Source: an uncultured Lysobacter sp. (GTDB taxonomy: Bacteria; Pseudomonadota; Gammaproteobacteria; Xanthomonadales; Xanthomonadaceae). Taken from it: DNA of 5,572 nucleotides. Where the stretch lies: positions 1-5,572 of the forward strand of contig CADCUA010000587.1 of assembly GCA_902805755.1 (NCBI GenBank). Reading direction: 5' to 3'. The position numbers were made by a program, and so were the translations under genes. Position 1 is the first letter of the stretch, and each line of letters begins with the position of its first letter. Below, in pieces: positions 5,274-5,572 of the stretch. The notes beneath the pieces were generated by a model that was given only the letters and a program-made list of their open reading frames with translations, ran no database searches and had not been told where the DNA came from.

Positions 5274-5572
5274 CTAGGGAGATTGGGCAAAACGGGGAAT
5301 CGCCTCGCTGAAACACACCCACGGCTGCGCGCTGGCGGTCCAGATTTCGAGCATCGGCTGGAAGTGCGCGGTGTTGTCGAGCGTAGGAAACCGCACCGAG
5401 ACGAATCCGGGATTCGCGTCGCCGCGCGTGAACATCGGCGAGCCGCAGTGCGCGCAGAAACTGCGGGTTGCCAGGCCGCCGCTGGCGGTACGAACCGCGT
5501 AGGTCGCAGGCGTGCCGGTGACTTCCATGTCCGCATCCGCAACCACCACGCCCGACGCGAACGGCGCGCCGC
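5274..5572 (-). CDS. GFA / CENP-V type zinc protein, C-terminal part
   Basis: The last 98 residues of a protein whose start lies beyond the right edge; the frame is open from 5570 to TAG 5276-5274. It fits the GFA family (PF04828), named for the reported glutathione-dependent formaldehyde-activating enzyme, although most members have no proven activity. Visible are GAPFASG at the edge, the strand EVTGTPATYAV, then RSFCAHCGSPMF (encoded at about 5465-5430), whose C-x-x-C-G pattern is the second half of the zinc site, and the closing region EIWTASAQPWVCFSEAIPRF, which is typical of the family end. The first zinc-binding cysteines (C-x-C near the N-terminus) are outside the window. GTG at 5549 could be read as a start but would cut the fold, so I treat the gene as truncated by the window edge. 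The next gene on the strand starts 95 bases after its stop. Confidence 0.93.
   Translation of the reverse strand, partial: GAPFASGVVVADADMEVTGTPATYAVRTASGGLATRSFCAHCGSPMFTRGDANPGFVSVRFPTLDNTAHFQPMLEIWTASAQPWVCFSEAIPRFAQSP

Noticed and set aside
5257..5275. AGTCC/GGACT hairpin overlapping the stop codon of the GFA gene, as a terminator
   Set aside because: The stem is only five pairs with a seven-base loop and is followed by just three T residues; too weak to call.
1..5572. Search for CRISPR arrays, tRNA genes, transposase, phage or toxin-antitoxin genes, and a hidden defence system
   Set aside because: No regularly spaced repeats, no cloverleaf-type sequence, and no motif of these families was seen on either strand.

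Overview
The window is high-GC bacterial chromosome with tightly packed genes and mostly housekeeping or accessory-metabolism content. GC-rich third codon positions, an EAL-type signalling protein, a CPA2/CHX-like antiporter, a DUF1905/YdeI protein, a GFA-fold protein and small exported proteins together suggest a proteobacterium. Lysobacterales (Xanthomonadaceae or Rhodanobacteraceae) is my best guess. That placement is inference from family flavour; there is no marker gene or rRNA here.

Layout. Positions 1-692 are plus strand: the C-terminal end of an EAL domain (c-di-GMP phosphodiesterase type) protein cut by the left edge, then a small unrecognised ORF (420-692). A convergent intergenic stretch follows (693-891) with a 14-bp perfect palindrome and a 17-nt hairpin. 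Everything from 892 to the right edge reads on the minus strand. In the direction of transcription, from the right edge leftward, it holds: a GFA/CENP-V-type zinc protein (start outside the window), an exported DUF2059-like protein, an exported SnoaL-like protein, a four-helix membrane protein, a DUF1905/YdeI-OmdA protein, a probable terminator (2812-2838), a CPA2 cation:proton antiporter, and a short unrecognised protein (892-1269).

How the genes work together. The only tight pairing is the membrane protein and the YdeI-like protein, whose stop and start are 12 bases apart, so they probably share a transcript. The two exported proteins and the GFA protein lie on the same strand with gaps of 76 and 95 bases, which is compatible with a loose operon but does not prove one. 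The antiporter appears to be transcribed separately. No gap between genes exceeds about 210 bases. I see no tRNA, rRNA, CRISPR, insertion sequence, prophage or toxin-antitoxin signature.

Despite the prompt, I see no convincing undescribed multi-gene system. The items most worth a second look are two ORFs without recognisable family (420-692 and 892-1269), the in-frame membrane-protein/YdeI junction, the CHX-like signature of the antiporter, and several inverted repeats in the intergenic spaces.
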